Position numbers and translations under genes: made by a program. Below the pieces are notes generated by a model. The model ran no database searches. It saw only the letters and a program-made list of their open reading frames with translations, and had not been told where the DNA came from. Below are positions 1 through 7,301 of a stretch of DNA of 41,083 bases, one piece after another; position 1 is the stretch's first letter; every line of letters starts with the position of its first letter. This DNA is from Secundilactobacillus similis DSM 23365 = JCM 2765 (GTDB lineage Bacteria; Bacillota; Bacilli; Lactobacillales; Lactobacillaceae), in the NCBI RefSeq assembly GCF_001311075.1, contig NZ_BBAD01000023.1:1-41083 (forward strand). Reading direction: 5' to 3'.

Positions 1-1257
1 AGTAGTGCTCAAGAACCGCTTAAAGCCCTGGTCTTTGATTCGCTTTATGATAGTTTCAAAGGGATCATCGCTTATATCCGCATTATCGACGGTGAACTAA
101 TACAAGGGCAGCAAGTGAAATTAATGGCAGCTAATACGCCCATCCAAAACAAAGAAATTGGGACTTTTACACCACAACGAACCGTGACAACTAAACTTAG
201 CGTTGGGGATGTTGGCTACATGATTACCGGACTCAAAGATCCGATGCTATTGCGGGTTGGTGATACCCTTACCGATGCACAAAAACCTACCGAAAAAGCC
301 TTACCCGGCTATCAGCCCGCTCATCCCATGGTTTACGCTGGTTTTTATCCCAAAGACGATACCTACCGTGATTTGGAATTAGCCATTGAAAAATTAAGTC
401 TGAACGATTCTTCCTTTCAATACGTCCGCGAAACATCAGAGGCACTTGGTCAAGGATTTCGTTGCTCATTTCTGGGCATCTTTCACCTCCAAATCATTCG
501 CGAACGCCTTAAAGAAGAATATGGATTAGATGTCCTAACCACATCACCCAATGTAACTTATAAAGTGCACTTGAAAGGCACGAATGACGTACAAATCGTC
601 AATAATCCCATTATGTTTCCGGATTTCGCCAAAATCGATTATGTCGAAGAACCCTTCTCCGATATCAGGATCACAACCGATAATCAAGTTCTTGGGGAAG
701 TGATGAAACTTGCGGATACGCATAAAGGTCAGTTAGTCAACATGGGTAATCAAGGTGACTTAATTGCATTACGCTATCATATCCCTACCGCTGAAATTGC
801 ATATGACTTTTTCAACGCTTTAAAATCAATTTCGCACGGGTACGCAACGCTAGAGACTGAATTTGCTAACTATGAGATCGCGGATGTAGTTAAAGTTGAA
901 GTGGCCATCAACTATGCCGTCGTTGACGCCTTATCATTTGTCGTCCATCGAGAAGATGCACCTGATATGACCCAAAAATTAGTGGAAAAATTAAAATATA
1001 CGGTGCCACGGCATTTGTATCCAATGCCAACCCAAGCAATCGTTGAAGGTAAATCAATTGCTCGGGTCGATATCCCACCATTACGAAAAAATGCGGCCGT
1101 GAACGGTGAGAAAAAAAGCATCTCTAAGAAACAGGCCTTGTTACGACGCCAAAATGTGAACAAACGTCAGGCAGCGAAAAGTGACATCAAACTTTCACAG
1201 GATGTCTTTAACTCGATATTAGACATTTCATTTTCAACTACCACCCACTTGAAGTAG
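1..1257 (+). CDS. lepA: Elongation factor 4 (LepA-type GTPase), 3' part
   Basis: The reading frame is open from base 1, so the gene enters from the left and its G domain is missing from the window. The visible part matches the LepA domains after the G domain: a beta-barrel stretch (KALVFDSLYDS, then GDVGYM and RVGDT), the segment ALPGYQPAHPMVYAGFYP, the GFRCSFLGIFHLQIIRERL motif and the LepA-specific C-terminal domain (PRHLYPMPTQAIVEGKSIAR). LepA is a ribosome-associated GTPase that affects elongation and initiation under stress. Many lactobacilli carry two lepA genes. Compared with typical LepA, the glycine and alanine positions in several motifs differ (for example GIFHLQ where GLLHME is usual), so this may be the divergent second copy, which is an inference. 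An insertion sequence starts 5 bp after the stop codon and separates the gene from its terminator. Confidence 0.93.
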   Translation, partial: SSAQEPLKALVFDSLYDSFKGIIAYIRIIDGELIQGQQVKLMAANTPIQNKEIGTFTPQRTVTTKLSVGDVGYMITGLKDPMLLRVGDTLTDAQKPTEKALPGYQPAHPMVYAGFYPKDDTYRDLELAIEKLSLNDSSFQYVRETSEALGQGFRCSFLGIFHLQIIRERLKEEYGLDVLTTSPNVTYKVHLKGTNDVQIVNNPIMFPDFAKIDYVEEPFSDIRITTDNQVLGEVMKLADTHKGQLVNMGNQGDLIALRYHIPTAEIAYDFFNALKSISHGYATLETEFANYEIADVVKVEVAINYAVVDALSFVVHREDAPDMTQKLVEKLKYTVPRHLYPMPTQAIVEGKSIARVDIPPLRKNAAVNGEKKSISKKQALLRRQNVNKRQAAKSDIKLSQDVFNSILDISFSTTTHLK

Positions 1258-1262
1258 ATGGA

Positions 1263-1500
1263 TTGAAACAGCGGTAGTTATTGAGCAGCAATCTTCTTTC
1301 GCGTTTAACCGTTTCGGAAGCATTCCTGAACGATAATCAGTCTACCTGACCGTTTCTGCTTGCTTAGATACAGCACTGCCTCAGTTATCGTTCAACTTTG
1401 GTCTGACACGCTAATTACCTATTTACGAGGTTTTACCCTCAGCCATTTGGAGTCGGAATCCGGAGTTGCCACGGCACCGATGGATTATTCGTGAGATTTA
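1263..1500 (-). ncRNA. Candidate omega RNA / right end of the TnpB element
   Basis: This stretch has no gene and lies just downstream of tnpB, where IS200/IS605 elements encode the omega RNA that guides TnpB. A long-range stem GAACGATAA (1328–1336) with TTATCGTTC (1385–1393) encloses smaller structure, which suits a folded RNA. The guide would begin at the element edge near 1263 and read into the lepA 3' end. The call rests on position and the one stem seen; no family match was made. Confidence 0.45.
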
Positions 1501-2709
1501 GACTTCTTGGAGCGGCGCCAATCCCTTATTTTTAATGTTAATAGCGGCATTATGGTCGCGAATATGAAAAACATGACAGTTCGGGCAACGCCATTCTTCT
1601 TGGCCCAGTTTAACCTGATGATTGATCACCAAGCAGCAATGGCAGCGTTTGGTCGTATAAGCCGGATTAACCGTGATATAGGTCCGTCCATACAATTCGG
1701 CCTTATACTCTAACTGACTAATAAAGGTACGCCAGCCCACATCGCTAATACTCATCGCTAGGGCATGATTCTTCAACATATTTTTCCCACGTAGTTCTTC
1801 GGACACGATCAAATCGTGGTTCTGGATCAGTACCGTGGAAGTTCGATGCAGGAAATCATTACGTTGATGGGCAATATGACTATGAAGATTAGCTCTTTGA
1901 TGACGGGCTGTTTGATAATTCCGACTGTCTAGCAAACGGCGATGTTCTTTCTTGGCCCTTCGCCTTCGACGAGCCACTTTACGGTCCTGTTTAGCCAGTT
2001 TTGTTAGCATCTTACGATAATAGCGGGGATTCGGCACTTGATTACCTTGATCATCAGTTAAGAAGTTGGATAGATTTAAATCAATACCAATTTCTGAACC
2101 CGTTTTCGGCAGCGCTTGTTTCAAGGGATGATCCGCTTTGATTTGAAAGGACACATACCAAGCACCATCCGGTTCCTGTTTAATGGTGGTTACGCCAATT
2201 CGGACACCTTTTTCATGAGGCAAATGCTTAATATTGTTAGCCGACGCTTTTAAACGTCCAACTTTAGGAATCTGAATATGATGGGAATCGGTCACTTTAA
2301 CTTTCGCACCGTTAAAAATATCCTCACCAGCTTTACGAGACTTAGCTGGATAACTGTTCTTTGTTTGATAACTGAATCGATATTGGTCTTTACGCTTAGG
2401 TTTCGGCGTACCTGCTGAATTGACCTTGCGCCACATGTTCCAAGACGCTTGATAATTGCGGATCGCCATGCTCGGCATGTTGGTATCTAATCGAGAATCA
2501 GTGTTCAGCCATTTCGCGTGTTGCTTAGAGCCCCAATCTCGAAAGACTTTAGCGTTATAAATGTAGCGAGCTGTATGGCAGTTGAACAACATAATATCAG
2601 CTTGTTGCGCACTGGGGTAGACCCGAATTTGGAAACCAAAACTGTAAGTGAAGGTTGCCTTAACTGCCTTCATTCGAACCTTGATAGCCTGTTTACGTTC
2701 GTCAGTCAT
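1498..2709 (-). CDS. tnpB: TnpB, RNA-guided nuclease of an IS200/IS605 element
   Basis: The protein has 403 residues, the usual size for TnpB. The RuvC-like acidic triad is present: Asp in SEIGIDLNLSNFL, Glu in LIVSEELRGKNM and Asp in HIRDHNAAINI. A four-cysteine zinc ribbon lies between the last two (CHCC…CPNC). TnpB proteins cleave DNA next to a transposon-associated motif, guided by RNA from the element's right end, and help keep the element in place. The start at 2709 has only a weak AAAGG in front; a good GGGAGG lies about 20 nt upstream, and a second Met at 2673 is an alternative. All catalytic residues are intact, so the nuclease may be active. No transposase TnpA is encoded, so mobility would need one in trans. 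Confidence 0.92.
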   Translation of the reverse strand: MTDERKQAIKVRMKAVKATFTYSFGFQIRVYPSAQQADIMLFNCHTARYIYNAKVFRDWGSKQHAKWLNTDSRLDTNMPSMAIRNYQASWNMWRKVNSAGTPKPKRKDQYRFSYQTKNSYPAKSRKAGEDIFNGAKVKVTDSHHIQIPKVGRLKASANNIKHLPHEKGVRIGVTTIKQEPDGAWYVSFQIKADHPLKQALPKTGSEIGIDLNLSNFLTDDQGNQVPNPRYYRKMLTKLAKQDRKVARRRRRAKKEHRRLLDSRNYQTARHQRANLHSHIAHQRNDFLHRTSTVLIQNHDLIVSEELRGKNMLKNHALAMSISDVGWRTFISQLEYKAELYGRTYITVNPAYTTKRCHCCLVINHQVKLGQEEWRCPNCHVFHIRDHNAAINIKNKGLAPLQEV

Positions 2710-2983
2710 TTTGCCTTTAATGATAAGTACCTCCCTTCGTAATTTATAAGTTAATTTTACTAAGAAAAGAAGTGCCCATCAAGAACGTATGTTCATTTCA
2801 GACAAAGTCGGTGCACCGAGAAAAAATTGCCCCATTTCTTGTCGTTTATATCAAGATGTGCGAAATAACCACCAGAATGCTAAAAAGTGGAAAAATTTTA
2901 AAACTAAGTATCAAAATAGCGTTAAGCAAACGAGCTTACATCCCCGGTTTAAAAACCGGGGCATTACGCCTAACTTTCAGTAA

Positions 2984-3045
2984 ATCAAAACCAGCTAGCC
3001 ATTGAGCGAATTATTGCTCGGTGGTTAGCTGGCTTTTTTGATTTA
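2984..3045 (+). terminator. Terminator of the lepA unit, now separated by the IS
   Basis: A stem CCAGCTAGCCA (2991–3001) with TGGTTAGCTGG (3022–3032) contains a second small hairpin and is followed by CTTTTTTG. An A-rich run precedes it, so it can act both ways and also serve the convergent gene ending at 3157. No plus-strand gene lies between it and lepA apart from the inserted element. Confidence 0.75.
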
Positions 3046-3156
3046 AGCGCGTTAATTTATCTTCCTTGCAACTTGCTCGCACACTTTATCCATGTTCCAA
3101 TCTCTATGTCAAGCTGTACTATATTAATCAAAAATTAAAGCGGCACCACAAGCCTG

Positions 3157-3804
3157 TTATTTCACAACAAACTGTTCGGCGACCGTACAATCTTCAAGAT
3201 AAGTCTGACAACTGTCAGCAACCATTGCTTGAATTTTGGGTGCATCGAACTCGCCAAACGCATAGACGATCACTAACGCATGCGTGGTGTCTTCAGTGAT
3301 CATTGCTCGGGTTGAATCAGCCGTTGGACTACCAAAGAACCCATTGGCATCCTTTAAAACCAAGCCGTTGGCAAGATCGATTGCTGCCTTCCCGATTCCC
3401 GGATAGGTGGCTCCAGCTGGCGCCACCGTATAGGCGAGCGGCGCAACAAGGTGCTCCAAGTCGTAACTCCCTAGTGGCAAATGCAGCCGCAATGATAACT
3501 CATTATTCAAATCTACCAGCGTGTTGACCGCGTATAGCCCTTTGCCTTTGATCACCCGCCGCCACAAGCTATCACTTGAAGGTCGGTAACGACTGGGATC
3601 TTTACCCACATGTTTATAGCCGGCTTTAGTTGCTTGAATTGCGGGATTATCTCGTAATGTCGCTAAATTGTCACGATTAGCGATTTCATCGATTAGTGGA
3701 TCAAGCCGATCATGCCAAAGGCTATCGCTGTGCGCCGTGTTTTTGAAGGTGATTTCACTGACAAGTAAGGCCCCGTCAATCGTCGGATCAATTGAAAATA
3801 TCAT
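3157..3804 (-). CDS. B3/B4 tRNA-binding domain protein
   Basis: This 215-residue protein matches stand-alone B3/B4 domain proteins, related to the B3/B4 module of the phenylalanyl-tRNA synthetase beta chain, which binds or edits aminoacyl groups. Supporting stretches are KHVGKDPSRYRPSSDSLWRR, LYAVNTLVDLNNELSL and the C-terminal STRAMITEDTTHALVIVYAF. The function of the stand-alone family is not well defined; a role in tRNA quality control is an inference, supported by the neighbouring tRNA-deacylase gene. The start at 3804 follows AAGGAAGT at a good distance. The gene is transcribed toward lepA and probably shares the terminator near 3000. Confidence 0.8.
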   Translation of the reverse strand: MIFSIDPTIDGALLVSEITFKNTAHSDSLWHDRLDPLIDEIANRDNLATLRDNPAIQATKAGYKHVGKDPSRYRPSSDSLWRRVIKGKGLYAVNTLVDLNNELSLRLHLPLGSYDLEHLVAPLAYTVAPAGATYPGIGKAAIDLANGLVLKDANGFFGSPTADSTRAMITEDTTHALVIVYAFGEFDAPKIQAMVADSCQTYLEDCTVAEQFVVK

Positions 3805-3881
3805 CTGAAGACTTCCTTTTATATAGCTAGTTTACTAGTATTTACGTTTCAACTGCATCATTTAGGTAACAATGCCACATC

Positions 3882-4370
3882 TCATCCATTTAGTTCAACG
3901 ATATCGACATCATTGCCATGCGCTTTAATGAGATTAACAAGCGTGTCAGCATTTAGCCATACTGTGGCCGTATTGTCATTAGGATGTACCCCAATGAGAT
4001 TACCCACAAACTCAGCATCAAGGTAGAAATGAACTTTACAGTCTGCATCATTCAAAAGACCAAGCGGTGTCACAGATCCGGGTGTTAACCCCATAATGGT
4101 TAGCAAGTCATTCTCTGACGCAAAGGAAAGTGCCCGTAACCCGTATCTTTTGCGGAAGGTTTTCAAATCAACTCTTTTGTCACCTTTAACCGAGATCAGG
4201 TAATAATGCCGTTTTTTATCATCTCGAATAAATAGATTTTTGGCGTTCCACTCAGGATGAGCCAAATCCACAGAGTCTAGCTCTCCCATATTGAAAACTG
4301 CTTGATGCTCATTTACTTCAAATGCTACGCCATGGCGCTTTAAATATTGGTAGATTGCTTCTTTATTCAT
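3882..4370 (-). CDS. YbaK/ProX-type aminoacyl-tRNA deacylase (PrdX-like)
   Basis: The 162-residue protein has the length and motifs of prolyl-tRNA editing proteins of the ProXp-ala/PrdX group: the conserved lysine in NAKNLFIRDDKKRHYYLI, the GLTPGSVTPLGLLND loop and the histidine in GVHPNDNTATVWL. Family members hydrolyse mischarged Ala-tRNAPro in trans and act in the cytoplasm. The start follows GGAGG (TCGAAGGAGGAACC-ATG). It runs in the same direction as the B3/B4 gene, 77 bp upstream of it, so the two may form one unit dedicated to tRNA quality control; this link is inferred from position. Confidence 0.88.
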   Translation of the reverse strand: MNKEAIYQYLKRHGVAFEVNEHQAVFNMGELDSVDLAHPEWNAKNLFIRDDKKRHYYLISVKGDKRVDLKTFRKRYGLRALSFASENDLLTIMGLTPGSVTPLGLLNDADCKVHFYLDAEFVGNLIGVHPNDNTATVWLNADTLVNLIKAHGNDVDIVELNG

Positions 4371-4422
4371 GGTTCCTCCTTCGAGGTATTGGATTACTGT
4401 TATCCAAACCGCAAAATTATGG

Positions 4423-4453
4423 CCAGTTGTTATATGGATAAGGTTACAACTGA
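4423..4453 (-). terminator. Weak hairpin after the TetR gene
   Basis: CAGTTGT and ACAACTG form a 7-bp stem just downstream of the TetR gene on the minus strand. There is no clear U-run after it, only a short ATAATTTT, so terminator activity is uncertain. Confidence 0.35.
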
Positions 4454-4467
4454 TTGACCGCGTTCAA

Positions 4468-5028
4468 TTAGACACCATACAGATAAGATAGCACCTGAAT
4501 GCTTGCACGAATCTGTTGACTGACAGTTGCCGCATCCTCTCTGCGTCCGTGCGCTAACCACACGAACATCGCTGAAGGCAAAATATCGGCCATGATGTTA
4601 TTGATGTAATCGATGGTATCTGCTTGAATCGTTTGCTGGATATGCATGCTCTCAATCATCGTCGACATGTGTTGATGATGCGCCGCCCGTAACAGACCCG
4701 TCTTATCACTTGCAACCAACGCTCTCAGTAAATCCACCCGCTTCATGCAAGCTTCAATGAACAGGAGTTGCACATGCTGCGCGTCTGCGTCCGTCACACG
4801 GTTTATTTCTTCTTCAGCATCTGCCATCATTTGTTCGCAGGCGTATGCCAAAACGTCTACCGGCGTATCAAATAATCGATAAAACGTGCTCCGACTGACA
4901 GAAGATACACGCTGTAGCTCAGAAATTGAAATTTCATTGAAGTTTTTTTGATTGGCAAGCGTGATGGTCGCATGGACTAGTAAGCGGGCAGACTTTTTTG
5001 CCCGGGCGTCATTAACGATATGATACAT
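4468..5028 (-). CDS. TetR/AcrR-family regulator
   Basis: The 186-residue protein has the TetR N-terminal helix-turn-helix, roughly residues 28–52 (FNEISISELQRVSSVSRSTFYRLFDT), and a helical C-terminal ligand domain with no close family recognised. TetR repressors release DNA when a small ligand binds. The gene is divergent from the exporter starting at 5380, with palindromic sites between them, so it most likely represses that exporter and itself. The start at 5028 follows GGAGG by 6 nt. Confidence 0.88.
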   Translation of the reverse strand: MYHIVNDARAKKSARLLVHATITLANQKNFNEISISELQRVSSVSRSTFYRLFDTPVDVLAYACEQMMADAEEEINRVTDADAQHVQLLFIEACMKRVDLLRALVASDKTGLLRAAHHQHMSTMIESMHIQQTIQADTIDYINNIMADILPSAMFVWLAHGRREDAATVSQQIRASIQVLSYLYGV

Positions 5029-5054
5029 AATCAGCCTCCAGTGTTGTATAAGTT

Positions 5055-5100
5055 ATGAAGCAATTGTTTCATAGTCATATTTACGCTACGATTGTCTCAT
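5055..5100. promoter_or_regulatory. Candidate TetR operator with a second half-site
   Basis: ATGAAGCAATTGTTTCAT (5055–5072) is an 18-bp near-palindrome centred on CAATTG. A similar half-site, ATTGTCTCAT (5091–5100), lies 28 bp after ATTGTTTCAT (5063–5072). The position, just upstream of the TetR start and before the divergent exporter, suits an operator; binding is inferred. Confidence 0.55.
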
Positions 5101-5182
5101 AATTTAAAAAATCATACAACCTGAAAGGAAGTTTTATTCCTGAAAATTGCCTTATTACCCAATAACGCAAAATCACTGATAC

Positions 5183-5244
5183 GCGTGGTGAAACCACGCA
5201 GGGATTAACATTTGAATCTTGTGCCTCAGTACCGGCACAAGATT
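5183..5244 (+). promoter_or_regulatory. Two hairpins in the exporter leader
   Basis: The 279-bp space between the TetR operator and the exporter holds two clear hairpins: GCGTGG/CCACGC (5183–5199) and a perfect 11-bp stem AATCTTGTGCC/GGCACAAGATT (5215–5244). The second is followed by TTTTC only, so it is a poor terminator. They may be an attenuator or the remains of older sequence. No known riboswitch was recognised. Confidence 0.4.
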
Positions 5245-5379
5245 TTCAGTTGCTCCAACAAGCCACTGCTCTAATAAAAAGAGCTTGAGCAATCATTAGT
5301 TATCAAATCGGCAGCGTCACTTTTCAACCCTATCAGAGTTAGCAATAAAACATCTTCAATCAACGGAAAGGAAATGATT

Positions 5380-6774
5380 ATGACCCAAAAGCATTCAATG
5401 ACGCAAATATTACTAGCAGTTTTAGCAACTGGTGTGATGATTTTTTGCGGCATGGTAATCGAAACATCCATGAACATTGTTTTTCCAACACTGATGGCTG
5501 AATTCAACATCAGTACCTCAACGGTTCAATGGATGACGACTTCATATTTATTAGTTGTTTCTATCATCGTTCCAATTTCGGCTTATTTAAAAGAACGGTT
5601 TAAAACTAAATCCCTATTTATTTTTGCAATTGTGTTCTTTATTATCGGTGTGAGCATTGACGCCTTTGCCGAAAAATTCGCTTTGCTAATAGTTGGCAGA
5701 ATCATTCAGGGAATTGGTACTGGCGTTGCGTTACCTCTAATGTTTAATATTATCATTGATGAAGTTCCAACTGAAAAACTGGGGATTATGATGGCTGTGG
5801 GCACCCTAGTAACTGCCATCGGGCCCGCATTAGGTCCAACTTTAGGTGGTATCATCAGTGATGTGCTTAACTGGCACTATATTTTCATTTTTTTACTCCC
5901 AATATTGTTAGTGGCACTTGTTTTAGGCTTTTTTACGATCCCTCAATCTCGACCGCTAAATAAACGGTCCTTTGATTTTATCGGATTCGCATTTATCCCA
6001 TTATTGTTTGGTGGCTTTATTTTAGCGCTTAACCAAATCAGTACAAATGGTATCGCAAGTTGGCAATTTGTAACGTCACTACTGGTTGGCTTAATCGGAT
6101 TACTAGGCTTTTTACATCGTAGTAAACACCAAACTCAGCCATTGTTAAATTTAAGCATTTTTAAAAATCAGCAATTTTCTGCTCACGTTGTTTCATTCTT
6201 GTTAATTCAAATGACACTACTTGGACTTGGCTTCTTACTACCAAATTTCAGCCAAATCGTTCTGAATAAATCTGCCACAATAGCAGCGCTACAATTACTT
6301 TCAGGCGCAATTATTGGTGCTATTTTCACTTTATTGAGTGGCAAAATACTTGATGAATTTGGCGCTAATAAACCCATCAAACTCGGCACGATTATTATCT
6401 TCCTAGCACTGTGTTTATTTTTGTTTAGCACCAGTCACCTTTCCAATGCGACAATTATCATATTCTACGCCATCTTCATGCTTGGTGTTGGGACCGCTCT
6501 AGCTAACATTATGACTAACGGCATCACCTTGCTACCAAGCACCTACAAAGCCGATGGTAATGCGACATTCAACGTGACTCAACAATTTGCTGGCGCTGTT
6601 GGCACAACAGTCTGTTCGACCATCGTTGCATTGTTTCAATCCGGTACACCATCGTCTGACATCTACACCGTCACAACGCGGTTGGGCACTAAAGCCGGAT
6701 TTTCTGTACTAGCCGTTTTAACTGGGTTGAGCTGTTTGATTATGTGGCTAACTTTGAATAGATCAAATAAATAG
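5380..6774 (+). CDS. MFS multidrug exporter, DHA2 (14-TM) family
   Basis: The protein (464 residues from this start) is a major facilitator of the EmrB/LmrB type with about 14 hydrophobic segments. It shows the motif-C-like region AIGPALGPTLGGIISD, the motif-B-like LIVGRIIQGIGTGVALP, and the N-terminal ETSMNIVFPTLMAEF segment in the place of the usual D-x-TIVNVALP. Such proteins export drugs or other amphipathic compounds using the proton gradient. An upstream in-frame ATG at 5374 lies only one base from the ribosome site GGAAAGGA, so ATG 5380 is preferred. The gene is divergent from a TetR regulator and is probably induced by its ligand. A strong terminator hairpin follows. Confidence 0.9.
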   Translation: MTQKHSMTQILLAVLATGVMIFCGMVIETSMNIVFPTLMAEFNISTSTVQWMTTSYLLVVSIIVPISAYLKERFKTKSLFIFAIVFFIIGVSIDAFAEKFALLIVGRIIQGIGTGVALPLMFNIIIDEVPTEKLGIMMAVGTLVTAIGPALGPTLGGIISDVLNWHYIFIFLLPILLVALVLGFFTIPQSRPLNKRSFDFIGFAFIPLLFGGFILALNQISTNGIASWQFVTSLLVGLIGLLGFLHRSKHQTQPLLNLSIFKNQQFSAHVVSFLLIQMTLLGLGFLLPNFSQIVLNKSATIAALQLLSGAIIGAIFTLLSGKILDEFGANKPIKLGTIIIFLALCLFLFSTSHLSNATIIIFYAIFMLGVGTALANIMTNGITLLPSTYKADGNATFNVTQQFAGAVGTTVCSTIVALFQSGTPSSDIYTVTTRLGTKAGFSVLAVLTGLSCLIMWLTLNRSNK

Positions 6775-6795
6775 AATAACCGCAATGCAGGTTAA

Positions 6796-6836
6796 AATAA
6801 AGCCAGCTAATCTCTGAAAGACTAGCTGGCTTTATT
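6796..6836. terminator. Bidirectional terminator hairpin
   Basis: A perfect 14-bp stem AATAAAGCCAGCTA (6796–6809) with TAGCTGGCTTTATT (6823–6836). It ends the exporter on the plus strand. On the minus strand it lies just past the left rlmH-like repeat, so it could be the original rlmH terminator if the 3.8 kb module between the repeats were absent. Confidence 0.75.
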
Positions 6837-6860
6837 GGATCGTGGTTAGTGCCTATATTC

Positions 6861-6884
6861 ACCGCATCACTTATGATACGGACT
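6861..6884 (-). repeat. rlmH 3'-end direct repeat, left copy (candidate att site)
   Basis: On the minus strand this reads AGT CCG TAT CAT AAG TGA followed by TGCGGT, coding the terminal S-P-Y-H-K-stop of RlmH. It matches 23 of 24 bases of 10672–10695 at the true rlmH end, in the same orientation. No other part of rlmH is present here, so it is not a duplicate gene. The 3' end of rlmH (orfX) is the known insertion site of SCC cassettes in staphylococci, where the core is GAAGCNTATCATAARTGA. Confidence 0.8.
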
Positions 6885-7301
6885 GCCGAAACGGATAACT
6901 CTGCGATTAATTATTCACTAGATACCACTAATCTTACTACAGCTAATCGATTCATCGGCGTCAAAAATTTCACCATACTCTGAATTAACGCTAAGCATCC
7001 TCAATCCGACCATACCTGAACAACAGACAGACGTTCGCCGAAACCTAAGCAGCAAAATAGTAGCAACAATATCTTGAAAAAACATTTGCTGAAGGAATGC
7101 GCCTTAGGATTTCCGTTTCAATTTCATTTTCATTACCCCCATCGAAAAAGCCCAGCAACCATAAGCCACTGGGCAGATGCTAGTATCAAATTGATAATAT
7201 ATACTTGGTGTTTTAGCAAATTGGGCTAAGTCGTTTCAGGCTCGTTTTCATTTGCAAACGTACAGAACAAATATAAAAAGTCGAAGTAGCTTAGCCCCCT
7301 C
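6885..7301. other. Gene-poor edge of the rlmH-flanked module
   Basis: About 417 bp without a recognisable gene. A short minus-strand open frame around 6935–7060 has no good start or ribosome site and resembles nothing I know; it may be a gene remnant. The terminator of the MMPL gene lies at 7145–7174. Confidence 0.5.
7145..7174 (-). terminator. Terminator of the MMPL exporter gene
   Basis: On the minus strand a 6-bp stem GCCCAG/CTGGGC with a 13-nt loop is followed by CTTTTTC. It lies about 130 bp downstream of the exporter stop. Confidence 0.6.

Larger units (their letters stand above)
1263..2979 (-). mobile_element. IS200/IS605-family element, tnpB only
   Basis: The element carries one tnpB gene and no tnpA. 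On the minus strand the proposed left end follows the tetranucleotide TTAC (2983–2980) and has a subterminal hairpin CCCCGGTTT/AAACCGGGG (2942–2962). The proposed right end finishes in TCAA (1266–1263). TTAC as target and TCAA at the right end match the known IS608 pattern, and family members make no target duplication. Removing the element brings the lepA stop codon to within about 35 bp of the terminator hairpin at 2991, a plausible ancestral arrangement. The exact ends are inferred from these motifs and were not aligned to other copies. Confidence 0.7.

Noticed and set aside
6861..6884. A second, truncated rlmH gene
   Set aside because: Only the last few codons match; there is no further RlmH-coding sequence next to it, which fits an att site better than a duplicated gene.
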